The translations under genes and the position numbers were made by a program. Positions 1-11,035 of a stretch of DNA of 64,000 nt are shown here, one piece after another. How positions within the stretch are numbered: position 1 is the stretch's first letter; the number at the start of each line of letters is the position of its first letter. The notes beneath the pieces were generated by a model. It searched no databases. It was not told where the DNA came from and saw only the letters and a list, made by a program, of their open reading frames with translations. The stretch comes from CAVSUR01 sp963731285 (GTDB lineage Bacteria > Actinomycetota > Actinomycetes > Streptosporangiales > Streptosporangiaceae), in assembly GCA_963731285.1 (NCBI GenBank), contig CAVSUR010000009.1:399798-463797 (forward strand), written 5' to 3'.

Positions 1-137
1 CCCCGGCCGCGCGGGCGGCGTGACCATGACTGTCCCGCGTACGGCGGGGGGGCTAATCTGTCACCTGCCGGGCAGCCGCTGCCAGGCCGGCCAGCCTGCT
101 GACATGCCAGACAGCAGTGCCCGAGTGGGAGGACCGC

Positions 138-840
138 GTGCAGTACCAGCTATCCAGAGCGCTCGCCTGCCCGCTGCTCCGGCTCTGGGCCGGCCGCGGA
201 TCACCGGCACAGAGCACATTCCCGCCTCCGGCGGAGCCATCATGGCCTCCAACCACCTGTCCGTGGTCGACACGATCTACCTGCCGCTGATGCTGGAACG
301 GCCGCTGACGTTCGTGGCCAAGTCGGAGTACTTCACCGCCACCCGGCTGCGCGACCGCGCCGTCGGGCGCGTATCTGCGCGGCACCCATCAGCTCTCGGT
401 GGACCGGACCGGCGCGCGGGCCGGCCAGGCGATGCTCGAATCCGCCCTCGACCTGCTGCACAGGGGCGGGCTGTTCGGGATGTACCCGGAGGGAACCCGG
501 TCGCCCGATGGCAGGCTGTACCGGGGCCGGACCGGGGTCGGCTGGCTGGCCCTGACCGCCGGCGTGCCGGTGATCCCGGTCGCCATGGTCGGCACCGACC
601 GGGTGCTGGCGCCCGGCCGGCGGCTCCCGCGGCCAGGCCGGATCGAGGATCAGGATCGGCGAGCCGATGACCTTTCATGCCTACGACGGCCAGCCGGTCG
701 GGGCGCGGCAGCGCAGGGCCGTGACCGACGAGGTCGTCCAGGCCATCGGCAAGCTCTCGGCCCAGGAGTACGTGCCGATGTACGCGTCGGTGCGCAAGGA
801 GCAGCTGGCCGCAGAGCGGGCCCTGCAGCCCGGCCGGTAG
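138..840 (+). pseudogene. 1-acylglycerol-3-phosphate acyltransferase, PlsC family, frame broken
   Basis: Transfers an acyl chain to lysophosphatidate in phospholipid synthesis at the inner face of the membrane. The acyltransferase signature NHLSVVD (N-H-x4-D) and the substrate-binding motif YPEGTRS are both present, separated by the usual distance. The likely start is GTG at 138. The protein needs three frame changes, near 195, 375 and 640, with homology continuing across each, and ends at TAG 838-840. The total of about 230 residues is normal for the family. I read the breaks as indels in the sequence rather than real decay. The family assignment is firm; whether the substrate is lysophosphatidate or another lysolipid is not shown. 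Confidence 0.8.
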
Positions 841-849
841 CCGCCCTGG

Positions 850-2964
850 TCAGGCGGCCGCCGGGCGGGAAGCCACGGCAGAGCCGCGGTCGCCAGGCGG
901 CTCAGCCCCGGTCGCGGGGTACCGCCGGGTGATCGTCCTGGTCCGCCTGGCTCCGGGGTAGCCCGGGCCGCTGTGCCCCGGCTCCGGGTCCTCGCCCGTG
1001 CTCCCCGGCTGGGAGCCGCCCGCTGCCGGGTTCCCGGGCAGTGACCGGCCGGCCCGGCTCCGGGCCGCCACGTGCCGGCCGCCACCGCATCGGCGGGAGC
1101 GTGGGGCCGGGATCCACGGCGTGCCCCGCATCCCTGGCCTCCCGGCGGGCTCCGGCGGCGGCTGCGGCGACTCGCCGGCCCGGGGTGCCCGGCCCGGCCC
1201 GGCTGCCTGCCGCGGAGCGTGCCCGGCCACTGGCACGGCAGCGGAGCCCGGCTGCCGTCGGCTGGCCGCGCGCGGCGTCATCGGCGCCGCCCAGGGCATG
1301 CTCGCTCTCCGGCCTGGGCGCCGGCCGCCACGGGCGGCGGCCCGGAGTCTCCGGCGGCTTCTGCGGCGGCCGCGGGCCGCCCGGACCAGGCCCGGCGCCT
1401 GGCCGTCTGCGCCGGGCCGCGTTGTCTCCTCGCCGCCGGCGCGCCGGCCGGTCCCGGCGGGCCTGCTGGCCTGCTCGCGGCGGTTGCCAGGTGCCGGTGC
1501 CGGCGGCGGCCCTGGCCGGGACGCTCTCGGCGGCCGCGCCAGCGTCCTGGTGCCTGAGCCGCCGCCCGGTCCCGGCCGGGCGGGGCGGCCGGGCCCGGCT
1601 GCGCCCCGGTGCCACGCCGTACCCAGTTCCGCCGGCGGCCGGCGGCGCGCGGCGCGGCCATCCGGCGGCGGCAGCTGCCATCGCAGCACGGCGTAGCCGA
1701 TGACCAGCGCCAGCAGCACGATCATCAGGCCAGCGCAGATCACCGCTAGCGCTGCAGCCGGGGTACCAGGGCGGCCCGGGCGGCGGCACGGCGGGGGCGC
1801 GGGCTGCGGCGGCAGCGCCCCGGCCGCGGCCCGGGGTGCCGGGGCTGGCGAGGGCTCGCGGCCGGCCGAGCGGCCCGCGCCGGCGTTCACGGTGCCGGTC
1901 CCGAGGCCAGCCCGCCGGCCGGCCGGGCGCCGGCGCCGGGCTGCTGGTCAGCGCCGGCGTCGACCTGGCCGGGGCTGAGGTGCGGGAACCGGGACTTGAT
2001 CAGCGCGGCGATGCCGGTGACGATGGCGCTGGCCGCGGTGGTGCTGCTGACCGTCGGGTAGCCGGAGGCCGTGCGCGCACCCGGCGGCCGCGATGACGCC
2101 CGCGCCCGGCGCCGTCAGCTGCACATACGGCTGGTTGCTGGAGCCGCGCATCACCTGGTTGCGGTCGGCCGCGCCGACCGAGATGACGCCCGGGTAGGCG
2201 GCCGGGTAGTTGACCGGGCCGGTGCCGCGGGCGTTGTCCCCGGCGGGCGCGACCAGCACCACGCCCTGCGCAGGGCGTAGGCGACGGCGGCCTGCTCGGC
2301 CGGGCTGCCGTCCGCGGCGATGATGCCGGCAGCGGTGGCGCCGCTCGTGCCGGGGGACGGGCAGCGGCCGAGATCGCGGTGGGCTCGGGCGCCGGCCGGG
2401 GTCCAGCGGCAGGTCGATCACGCGTGGCGCCGTGCCGACCGCGTACCTGATGCCGCTGGCGATGGCGTCCGGCAGCCCGGCGCCGGCGGCGCGTCTGTCC
2501 AGCAGCGGATCGTCGCTGGTCAGGGTGACCCGCGACGGACAGGATCCGGGCCCGCGGGGGCGATCGCCGATGATGCCCGAGTGCGCCGCCTGCGCCGGTG
2601 CCCCTGCCCGGCGATGAGGCTGGCGGCCGCGCGTGCCCTGCACGCCGAAGATACGAGCTGGCCGCCTCGCCGGCGCCGGTGTAAGTCCGGGCCGGTGGTC
2701 ACCGAGCCGGCCAGGTCGGGCTGCCGGGCGTCGACGCCGTCGCTGAGCACCGCGACGGTGACGCCGCTGCCCCGGGTGGCCTGCCAGGCCTGCGCTGACG
2801 CCGAGCTCGCTCAGCCACCACTCCTGCTGGCGGACCTGATCGGCCAGCGGCAGCGGTGCGCTCCGGCCGCCACGCCATACGCCGCCAGCGCAGCGGCGAG
2901 CACGGCGCGACGCGGGCGGAGGGAACCTCCGCGGCACGCCGGCCTGCCTTCCGTGGGGGTTCAC
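850..2964 (-). pseudogene. Mycosin-like S8 serine protease with membrane-anchored proline-rich tail, frame broken
   Basis: A subtilisin-family (S8) exported protease resembling mycosins. On the minus strand, in different frames, one can read a signal-like hydrophobic stretch (around 2910-2870), the pre-catalytic QVRQQEWWLSELGV, the Asp box VLSDGVDARQPDLAG (around 2750-2700), the His box remnant ASLIAGQGH (near 2610), and an Asn-region block APAGDNARGTGPVNYPAAYPG. A transmembrane segment (LAVICAGLMIVLLALVIGY) lies near 1740-1690. It is followed by a very long Pro/Arg/Gly-rich tail to the stop at 850-852. At least five frame changes are needed, so the exact start is uncertain. No ESX/type VII secretion genes are nearby, so a role as an ESX mycosin is not supported by context. 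Confidence 0.7.
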
Positions 2965-3054
2965 CGCATGTGTGCCATGTTCGCGGTCCGTTCGTGCCGC
3001 CTCCCTCCGGCAGGCTCGCCGTGACCCGGCCCGTGACCTGCCGTGCCCGGATCG

Positions 3055-3878
3055 TCAGGCCTGGCGGGCCGGCGACAGCCGGACGTGCGCCCCCGGCGGC
3101 AGCCCGAGCTGCTCGGCCGCGTCGCCGGCGTTGACCGCCAGCGAGATCAGCCCGGCGCTGTCGGTGAACGCGACGATCTCGCCCGGGCGCCACGGCCGCG
3201 AAGGTCTCCAGGTACGGGACGGTCAGCTGGCGGCGCCCGCAGCGGACGATCAGCGGCGAGCCGAAGCCGATGCCCAGCCGGCCGGCGTCGCGCCGCCGGG
3301 ATGGACAGCTGCACGTTGCCGAACCGGTCCACCGACATGACCTCGCCCTCGGCCTCGCCGTCGTGCACCCGGCTGGTCGGCGCGGGCAGCGTGACCAGGT
3401 CGGCCGACGTCGATCTCGGTCGCCCGCCGCGGCCCAGCTCGGTGCCCGCCGCCAGGTGCGCGGCCACCGGCATGAAGATGTCCCGGCCGTGGAAGGTGGT
3501 GGAGACCGGGTGCAGCCACAGCTCGCCGTTGGTGAGCTGGACCGCCCGCTGCGCGCCGCCCAGCGCGGCGACGGCCCAGGACAGCACGCCGTTGTCCGGG
3601 CCGACCAGGACGGCTGTCGCCCGCCTGCACCGCGACGCCGCGGCGGGCGGTGCCCACGCCGGGATCGACGACCGCCACGTGCACGGCGGGCGGCAGGTAG
3701 CGGACGGTCTGGGCGAGCACCGCCGCGCCGCGCCGGACGTCGCCGGGCTGCACCAGGTGGGTGATGTCGATGACCTGGCCGCGGGCGCGATCCGCGCGGC
3801 GACGCCGTGGCAGGCCGCGACAAAGCCGTCTTCCAGCCCGTAGTCGGTCAGGAACGTCAGGCAGTCAAAGGAAGTCAC
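3055..3878 (-). pseudogene. SAM hydroxide adenosyltransferase / SAM hydrolase family (DUF62), frame broken
   Basis: Belongs to the SAM-dependent chlorinase/fluorinase superfamily; most genomic members hydrolyse S-adenosylmethionine to adenosine and methionine. It starts at GTG 3878 with the family opening FLTDYGLEDGFVAACHG. The inner block VGPDNGVLSWA and the segment STTFHGRDIFMPVAAHLAAG are typical of the N-terminal domain. The C-terminal beta-barrel domain continues in other frames (PYLETFAAV, then a stretch ending LSPARQA and stop at 3055-3057). Two or three frame changes are needed. It is divergent from the DUF3263-otsB block. Nothing indicates a halogenase role, and the hydrolase reading is by family only. 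Confidence 0.8.
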
Positions 3879-3976
3879 GAATCGTGAGCGTACGTCTAGC
3901 GGCGTGCCGTATAGCCGCAGTGAGCCCGCCGAGGCCTGCCTACGATGGAGATGCGCTGGAGGACCAGGGAGGCCAG

Positions 3977-4224
3977 GTGGCGGCGCTGTCCGAGCTGGAG
4001 ATGCGCATCCTGGCCTTCGAGCGGAGCTGGTGGCGGTTTCCCGGCGCCAAGGAGCGGGAGATCCTCGAGGTGCTCGGCATGCCGGCGACCCGGTACTACC
4101 AGCTGCTCAACGAGCTGATCGACCGGCCCGAGGCGGCCGAGTTCGACCCGCTGCTGGTGACCCGGCTGCGCCGGCAGCGCGGCCGCAGGCGGCGGATGCG
4201 CTCGGCCGCCGACCGGCCAGATGA
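3977..4224 (+). CDS. DUF3263 family small DNA-binding-like protein
   Basis: A protein of about 80 residues starting at GTG 3977, with the DUF3263 pattern SELEMRILAFERSWWRFPGA followed by KEREILEVLGMPATRYYQLLN and a basic C-terminus rich in Arg. Family members are conserved in actinomycetes next to otsB, as here; their function is unknown, though the helical, basic sequence suggests nucleic-acid binding. The reading frame does not meet its own stop before otsB begins. A TGA at 4222-4224 in another frame, overlapping the otsB ATG at 4221, is the likely natural end, so a small indel near 4190 is probable. Confidence 0.7.
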
Positions 4225-5068
4225 CCTCGCGCTCCCGGGGCCGCCGACGGCTCCCCGCTGCCGAGCACCGAGGCGGGCCGGGCCGGCCTGGCCGCGCTGC
4301 TGGCCGCCCCGGCCCGGCGCTGATCGCGCTGGACTTCGACGGCACGCTGTCGCCGATCGTCGCCGACCCCGCGGCCGCCCGGCCGCTGCCGCGGCGCGTG
4401 GCCGCGCTGCGCAGGCTCGGGCCGCTGGCCGGCACGCTGGCCGTCATCACCGGCCGCCCGGCCGCCGATGCCGTGCGGTTCGGCGCCCTGGACCAGGTGC
4501 CCGGCATCATCGTGCTCGGTCATTACGGCAGGCAGCGCTGGCACGACGGCACGCTGACCGCGCCGCCGCCGCCGCCGGGAGTGGCGCAGGCCCGCAGCGC
4601 GCTGCCCGCCGTGCTGGCCGCGGCGGGCGCGCCGCCGGGCACCTGGACCGAGGACAAGGACGGCGACGCGGTGGCGGTGCACACCCGGCGCGCCGCGGAC
4701 CCGCAGCGCGCCCTGGATCTGCTGCGCGGCCCGCTGACCGCGCTGGCGGAGCGGACCGGCCTGGTCGCCGAGCCGGGCCGCCTGGTCATCGAGCTGCGGC
4801 CGGCCGGGCTCGGACAAGGGCACAGGCCCTGAAGGATCTTGCCGCAGCCCGGCGCCCTGGCGCGATCTTGTACTGCGGTGATGATCTCGGTGACGGGCCG
4901 GCCTTCCGCGCGGTCGCGGAGCTGCGGACCGCCGGGCTGCCCGGGCTGGCGGTGTGCAGCGGCTCGGCCGAGGTGGCGGCGATCGCCGCCGAGACCGACC
5001 TGGTCGTAGACGGCCCGTCCGGTGTTGCGGCCCTGCTGGACTTTCTCGCCCAGGCTTTCAGGGGCTAG
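4221..5068 (+). pseudogene. otsB: Trehalose-6-phosphate phosphatase OtsB, frame broken
   Basis: Dephosphorylates trehalose 6-phosphate to trehalose, the second step of the OtsA-OtsB pathway. HAD motif I is clear (LIALDFDGTLSP), followed by motif II region AVITGRPAADAV, the block TWTEDKDGDAVAVHTRRA, and the C-terminal HAD motifs ILYCGDDLGDGPAFRAV. Frame changes occur near 4310 and 4815, with homology on both sides. The stop TAG at 5066-5068 overlaps the convergent otsA stop by 11 bases. The pairing with otsA on the opposite strand leaves little doubt about function. Confidence 0.87.
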
Positions 5069-6549
5069 CAGCCAGCGCGGCCAGCCGGTCGGAGTCGAGC
5101 GCGGCGAGCTGGTCGGCGAACCACCGGGCGGGCGGCAGCGCGGCCGCGGCCCGGGCCAGCTCGGCGCTGCGGCGGATCCGCTCGGCGTCGGGCATGAGCA
5201 GAGCCTCATGCAGCGCGTCCGCAGTTCCGGTGACGTCGAACGGGTTGATCAGCAGGGCCGCCGGGCCGAGCTCGGCCGCGGCGCCCGCCTCGCGGGATAG
5301 CACCAGAGCGCAGCCGCGGTCGGACAGCAGCGGCCCTTCCTTGGCCACCAGGTTCATCCCGTCCCTGACCGGGTTGACCAGCAGCACGTCGGCCAGCCGG
5401 TAAGCCGCCAGCGAGCGCGCGTAATCGTCATTGACGTGCAGCATCAGCGGATCCCAGTCGGGCGTGCCGAAGTCGTTGACGATCTGCGCCGCCATCCGCT
5501 GCACGCTTGCGGTGTACTCGCGGTACTCGGGCAGGTCGTGCCGGGATGGGTAGGCGAGCGCCAGGTGCGTCACCCGGCCGCGCCACTGCGGATGCGCGGT
5601 GAGCAGCTGCCGGTAGGCGGCCAGCCCGCGGACGATGTTCTTGGACAGCTCGGTGCGGTCGATCCTGACGATCAGCTTGCGGCCCGCCGCGGCCTCGGCC
5701 AGCCGCGCCGTCCTGGTCCTGACGTCCGGCTCGGCGGCGCGCGCGGTCAGCTCGGCGGGATCCACGCCGAGCGGATGCACGCCGATGCCGGTGACGTGCC
5801 CCCGGTAGCGTCACGGTCTGCCGCCCGCGGTCCACGGCCGCGCCCAGGAACTGCTCGCAGCAGTCCAGGAACGCATCGGCCCACCGCTGGGACAGGAAGC
5901 CGGCGTGGTCGGCGCCGAGAATCCCGTCGAGCACCTCGCGGCCGATCCCGCCGGGCAGCATCCGGTAGTAATCGGCAGGCGCCCACGGCGTGTGCGAGAA
6001 GTGCGCGATCTTCAGGTCGGGCCGGAGCTCGGCCAGCATCCGCGGGGCCAGGGACAGGTGGTAGTCCTGGATCACGACTCGGACGTCCCCGGCCGGGGGG
6101 CGTCCGGCCGCGGCCGCGAGGGCCGAGGCGAAAGACCGGTTGTAGGTGCGGAAGGACTCCCACTCCCGGTCGAAGGACAGATCGAAGTTCGGCTGGTTCG
6201 GGGCGTCGTAGAGCATGTGGTGCACGAACCACAGCGTCGAGTTCGCCACCCTGTTGTACGCGCGATGGAAGACCGCAGGCGGGATGTCGAGCATGCATAC
6301 GCCCGATCCGCTGACGCCGTCGAGGTTCAGCATGCCGCCGACGGACCGGCGGGCCGCGGCCCGGTCAGCCTCGGTGAGCGCCGCGCAGACCCACAGCACG
6401 TCCGCCCGCCCGGCCGCCGCGGACAGTCCGGCGATCAGCCCGCCGCCGCCGCGGCGCGCGCTCAGCGTGCCGTCGTCGCAGAGCATGAACGACACCGGCC
6501 CGCGGTTAGAGGCGATCAGGATCCGCTCGCCGACTGATGATCCGCTCAT
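5058..6549 (-). pseudogene. otsA: Alpha,alpha-trehalose-phosphate synthase OtsA (GT20), frame broken
   Basis: Makes trehalose 6-phosphate from a nucleotide-glucose donor and glucose 6-phosphate in the cytoplasm. It begins ATG 6549 with ERILIASNRGPVSF and the glycine loop GGGGLIAGL. Other family blocks are VIQDYHLSLAPRML, HFSHTPWAPADYY, RIDRTELSKNIVRGL, HVNDDYARSLAAY and NPVRDGMNLVAKE. One frame change near 5800 joins the N-terminal and C-terminal Rossmann halves. The total is close to 490 residues, a normal length. It is convergent with otsB, overlapping by 11 bases. Confidence 0.9.
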
Positions 6550-6651
6550 TGTTGCGTCAGGCTATCTGGCCGGGCCGCAGGCCAGCCGGGGGATCGCCAG
6601 GTGCGGAGCACCGCCGTTGCCGGTTAGAGTGTTGTGCACAACTTCATAACG

Positions 6652-6840
6652 CTCATCCAGAGGGGTGGAGGGACCGGCCCGGTGAAGCCCCGGCAACCAT
6701 CGCGATGACTGGCGAAGCCAGCCTCGCAATGTGCCGCTGCATCACGATGTCGCAGCGGAAGCGCCCGAATAGACGGGCGGCGAGGTCATCTCGACAGGTG
6801 CCAATTCCGGCCCGCGGCGAACGCCGGCGGGACAGATGAG
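6652..6840 (+). ncRNA. SAM-I (S-box) riboswitch leader of metM
   Basis: The stretch starts CTCATCCAGAGGGGTGGAGGG and contains ACCGGCCCGGTGAAGCCCCG, then GGCAACC and, after an extended P3/P4 arm, GGTGCCAATTCC, closing with GACAGATGAG. CTCATC (6652-6657) pairs with GATGAG (6835-6840) to form P1. These are the conserved S-box core elements. The 3' strand of P1 runs straight into the purine-rich GAGGAGAGG (6838-6846), nine bases before the GTG start at 6856. Ligand-stabilised P1 would therefore mask the ribosome binding site. No separate terminator is visible, so translational control is the simplest model. Confidence 0.88.
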
Positions 6841-6855
6841 GAGAGGCCTCGCCCC

Positions 6856-8118
6856 GTGAGCACATCAGCCAGCAAATCCCCGACCCGGTTCGGCTACGCC
6901 AGCCACCTTTTCTGCCGTGAGTGCGGCCAGACATACGACCTCGGCGCGCAGCACGCCTGCGGCGAGTGCTTCGGGCCGCTCGAAGTGAGCTACGACTTCC
7001 CCCCGCTGACCCGCGCGTCGATCGCGGCCGGGCCGCCCAACATCTGGCGCTACGCGAGCCTGCTGCCGGTGCCGCCGGACGTCGCGCAGTCGCCCAACAC
7101 CGAGCCGGGCTGTACCCGGCTGACCCGCGCCGACCAGCTGGCCCGCGAGCTCGGCATGCGCTGCCTGTGGGTGAAGGACGAGCGCGGCAACCCGACCCAC
7201 TCCTTCAAGGACCGGGTGGTGGCAGTGGCGCTGGCCGCCGCGATCGAGATGGGCTTCAAGGTTCTGGCCTGCCCGTCCACCGGGAATCTGGCCAACGCGG
7301 TGGCCGCCGCGGCGGCGCGCGCGGGCATCCGGTCGGTGGTGCTGGTGCCCGCCGACCTCGAGCCGCAGAAGATCCTGGGCACCTCCATCTACGGCGGCAC
7401 GCTGGTCACCGTCGAGGGCAGCTACGACGACGTGAACCGGCTCGCCTCCGAGCTGGCCGATGACCGGGAGGACTGGGCGTTCGTCAACGTCAACGTCCGG
7501 CCTTATTACGCGGAGGGCTCGAAGACCATCGGCTACGAGATCGCCGAGCAGCTGGGCTGGCGGCTGCCCGAGCAGGTCGTCGTGCCGGTCGCGTCCGGCG
7601 CGCAGCTCGTCAAGATCGACAAAGCGTTCCGGGAGCTGGCCGGCCTCGGCCTGGTGCCGCCAGGCCGCGAGTGCCGGGTATTCGGCGCGCAGGCCACCGG
7701 GTGCGCGCCGGTCGCCGCCGCGTTCCGGGCCGGACAGGACGTGGTGCAACCGGTCCGGCCGGCCACGGTCGCCAAGTCGCTGGCGATCGGCAATCCCGCC
7801 GACGGCCCGTACGTGCTGGACGTCGTGCGCCGGACCGGGGGCGCGGTGGCCGACGTGAGCGACGAGGAAGTCGTGGACGCGATCCGGCTGCTGGCCGCCA
7901 CCGAGGGCATCTTCGGCGAGACGGCCGCCGGGGTGACGCTGGCGGTCACCCGCCGCCTGCTCGCCGCCGGCCAGCTTGATCCTCAGGCCGAGACAGTGAT
8001 CATCAACTCCGGTGACGGGCTCAAGACGCTGGACGCGGTCGCCGCGACGCTGCCCGCGGTGACCCCGATCCGGCCCGCGGTCCCGGCCTTCGAGGCGCTG
8101 GAGTCAGCCGCCAGCTGA
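6856..8118 (+). CDS. metM: Threonine-synthase homologue, probable O-phosphohomoserine-dependent homocysteine synthase MetM
   Basis: A fold-type II PLP enzyme of 420 residues that automatic annotation would call threonine synthase. It has an N-terminal CxxC/CxxC knuckle (C20, C23, C35, C38), the PLP lysine in THSFKDR (K118), the phosphate-binding STGNLANAVAAAA, and a C-terminal SGDGLK. In Streptomyces a homologue (MetM), with a sulfur carrier encoded just downstream (MetO), makes homocysteine from O-phosphohomoserine. Two local facts favour that role here: a SAM-I riboswitch controls the gene, and a MoaD-like GG-ending protein follows within 53 bases. A true threonine synthase cannot be excluded by sequence alone. 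GTG 6856 is chosen because GAGGAGAGG sits nine bases upstream. Confidence 0.82.
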   Translation: MSTSASKSPTRFGYASHLFCRECGQTYDLGAQHACGECFGPLEVSYDFPPLTRASIAAGPPNIWRYASLLPVPPDVAQSPNTEPGCTRLTRADQLARELGMRCLWVKDERGNPTHSFKDRVVAVALAAAIEMGFKVLACPSTGNLANAVAAAAARAGIRSVVLVPADLEPQKILGTSIYGGTLVTVEGSYDDVNRLASELADDREDWAFVNVNVRPYYAEGSKTIGYEIAEQLGWRLPEQVVVPVASGAQLVKIDKAFRELAGLGLVPPGRECRVFGAQATGCAPVAAAFRAGQDVVQPVRPATVAKSLAIGNPADGPYVLDVVRRTGGAVADVSDEEVVDAIRLLAATEGIFGETAAGVTLAVTRRLLAAGQLDPQAETVIINSGDGLKTLDAVAATLPAVTPIRPAVPAFEALESAAS

Positions 8119-8170
8119 CCGCGGCCGCCGCGGCCGCCCGTGGTTCTTCGTGTGAAAGGCAGGAACTGTG

Positions 8171-8446
8171 ATGAGCGTGTCCGTGCGGATTCCGACGATC
8201 CTGCGGGCCTATACCGGCGGCGCCGCGGAGGTCAGCGCCGAGCCGGGCACCCTGCGCGAGGTCATTACCGGGCTGGACTCGTCCTACCCGGGCATCGGCG
8301 GCCGGATCCTGGACGACACCGGGAAGCTGCGCCGGTTCGTCAACGTATACGTGGGGGATGAGGACGTGCGGCTTATCCAGGGCCTCGACACGCCGGTCCC
8401 GTCCGGCGGCCAGGTCTCGGTGATCCCGGCGGTGGCCGGCGGCTGA
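8171..8446 (+). CDS. metO: MoaD/ThiS-like sulfur carrier protein, probable MetO
   Basis: A beta-grasp sulfur carrier of 91 residues ending VIPAVAGG; the terminal Gly-Gly is the site of adenylation and thiocarboxylation in this family. It opens VSVRIPTILRAYTGGAAEV, as in CysO/MoaD proteins. It lies directly behind the MetM-like gene and under the same SAM riboswitch, so it most likely donates sulfide to homocysteine synthesis rather than to molybdopterin. A GTG at 8168 immediately precedes ATG 8171; either could start. The activating MoeB-type enzyme and the Mec-type protease are not in this window. Confidence 0.85.
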   Translation: MSVSVRIPTILRAYTGGAAEVSAEPGTLREVITGLDSSYPGIGGRILDDTGKLRRFVNVYVGDEDVRLIQGLDTPVPSGGQVSVIPAVAGG

Positions 8447-8664
8447 GCCCCCCGGTGGCATGGTCTGCCCGCAGTGTCCAATAACGGAAGCAACTGCGCG
8501 CGGCGGCCGGGCCACGTTGTAAAGTCGTTCCCGGTCGCGCCGTTTGCACCGGCGGGAGAGGAAGGCTTGGCCACCCAAAGCCGCTAGCCGGCGCCGCGAT
8601 CAACGGGCTCCGGGTTGCAAGGGCGGGGCCCGAGGCCCGAGCGAAGTTTAGGGAGTTGTTGGTA

Positions 8665-8865
8665 ATGGCTCAGGGCACCGTCAAATGGTTCAACGCGGAT
8701 AAGGGCTACGGCTTCATCGCGGTCGACGGTGGTAGGGACGTTTTCGTCCACTTCTCGGCCATCCAGGCGGATGGCTACCGCACCCTCGAAGAGGGCCAGC
8801 GAGTCGAATTCGAGATTACGCAGAGCACGCGCGGCCCGCAGGCAGAGGCGGTCCGCATGGTCTGA
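8665..8865 (+). CDS. Cold-shock protein, CspA family
   Basis: A 66-residue single-domain cold-shock protein with RNP1 KGYGFIAV and RNP2 VFVHFSAI, the two nucleic-acid-binding motifs of the OB fold. ATG 8665 is preceded by GGGAG at 8651-8655. It acts as an RNA chaperone or single-strand binder in the cytoplasm. The leader from the end of metO is about 218 bases, and long leaders are usual for csp genes. A strong hairpin follows at 8880-8920. The placement between the metM/metO pair and groEL2 matches the Streptomyces order. Confidence 0.95.
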   Translation: MAQGTVKWFNADKGYGFIAVDGGRDVFVHFSAIQADGYRTLEEGQRVEFEITQSTRGPQAEAVRMV

Positions 8866-8879
8866 GTTCTCCTACCCTG

Positions 8880-8920
8880 CCGAAGGGTCCGGCCCCCGCT
8901 GAGGGGACCGGGCCCTTCGC
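8880..8920 (+). terminator. Hairpin terminator after csp
   Basis: The arms GAAGGGTCCGG and CCGGGCCCTTC can pair nearly perfectly around an inner GC-rich loop, 15 bases past the csp stop. There is no T-run, which is normal for actinomycete terminators. It separates csp from the groEL promoter. Confidence 0.75.
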
Positions 8921-8955
8921 GCTGCCCCGGCCGCGTTCCGGCCCCGGCGGCTCAG

Positions 8956-8982
8956 CTTGCACTCTCCCGGTCAGAGTGCTAA
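8956..8982 (+). promoter_or_regulatory. CIRCE operator 1 (HrcA site) overlapping the groEL promoter
   Basis: CTTGCACTC, nine bases, GAGTGCTAA: one arm matches the CIRCE consensus TTAGCACTC-N9-GAGTGCTAA fully and the other in most positions. A promoter-like pair lies within it: TTGCAC at 8957-8962, a 17-base spacer and TAAAAA at 8980-8985. HrcA bound here would block RNA polymerase directly. Confidence 0.85.
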
Positions 8983-8990
8983 AAAAGGCG

Positions 8991-9017
8991 TTAGCACTCT
9001 CGGGGTGAGAGTGACAA
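8991..9017 (+). promoter_or_regulatory. CIRCE operator 2 (HrcA site)
   Basis: TTAGCACTC, nine bases, GAGTGACAA. The left arm is a perfect CIRCE half and the right arm differs at two bases. Its start lies 35 bases from the start of operator 1, between the promoter and the groEL start, the arrangement expected for double HrcA control. Confidence 0.87.
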
Positions 9018-9147
9018 CGCAGTGACGTGATCGGGGCGACGAGGCCCACCCGGTGGCAGGCAGGGATTGCCCCGGGTGCGGTCGTCCGTCGCGGGCGTCG
9101 GCCCGGTCGGCACGCAAGGCACAAAGTTCACGGAGGACTGGAAGCCT

Positions 9148-10770
<1,623 letters not shown>

Positions 10771-10831
10771 CCGCTCGCGGCGAGGTTCAGCAGGACCGGA
10801 TGGGCCCAGAGCCCATCGGGAGCACGACAGC

Positions 10832-10870
10832 GGCGAGGGGGTTCCGGCCAGAGGGCCGGAACCCCCTCGC
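10832..10870 (+). terminator. Strong hairpin terminator after groEL
   Basis: GCGAGGGGGTTCCGGCC and GGCCGGAACCCCCTCGC form a perfect 17-base stem around the loop AGAG, about 60 bases after the groEL stop. There is no U-tract; the GC-rich stem is typical for this group. Confidence 0.88.
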
Positions 10871-11035
10871 CCGGCGTTAGCGCCTGCACCACTGTCCGTC
10901 GGGCCGCCTTTGCTGCGAGGAATGTGGTGCGGAGTGTCCGGTTTATTACTGGCCGGGCTGGGTATCCGCAGAGGCTAATCTGATCTTCATGGGCAACGGC
11001 GGCCTAACCCGCCGGCCACGAAAGATTGTCACCAG

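Noticed and set aside
850..2964. The mycosin-like protease as evidence of a type VII secretion locus
   Set aside because: No EccB/EccC/EsxA-type genes occur in the window, and the tail is unlike ESX mycosins.
3761..5068. A single long frame joining DUF3263 and OtsB sequence
   Set aside because: The middle of it is out-of-frame Arg/Ala/Pro shadow; the two ends belong to two separate genes joined by indels.
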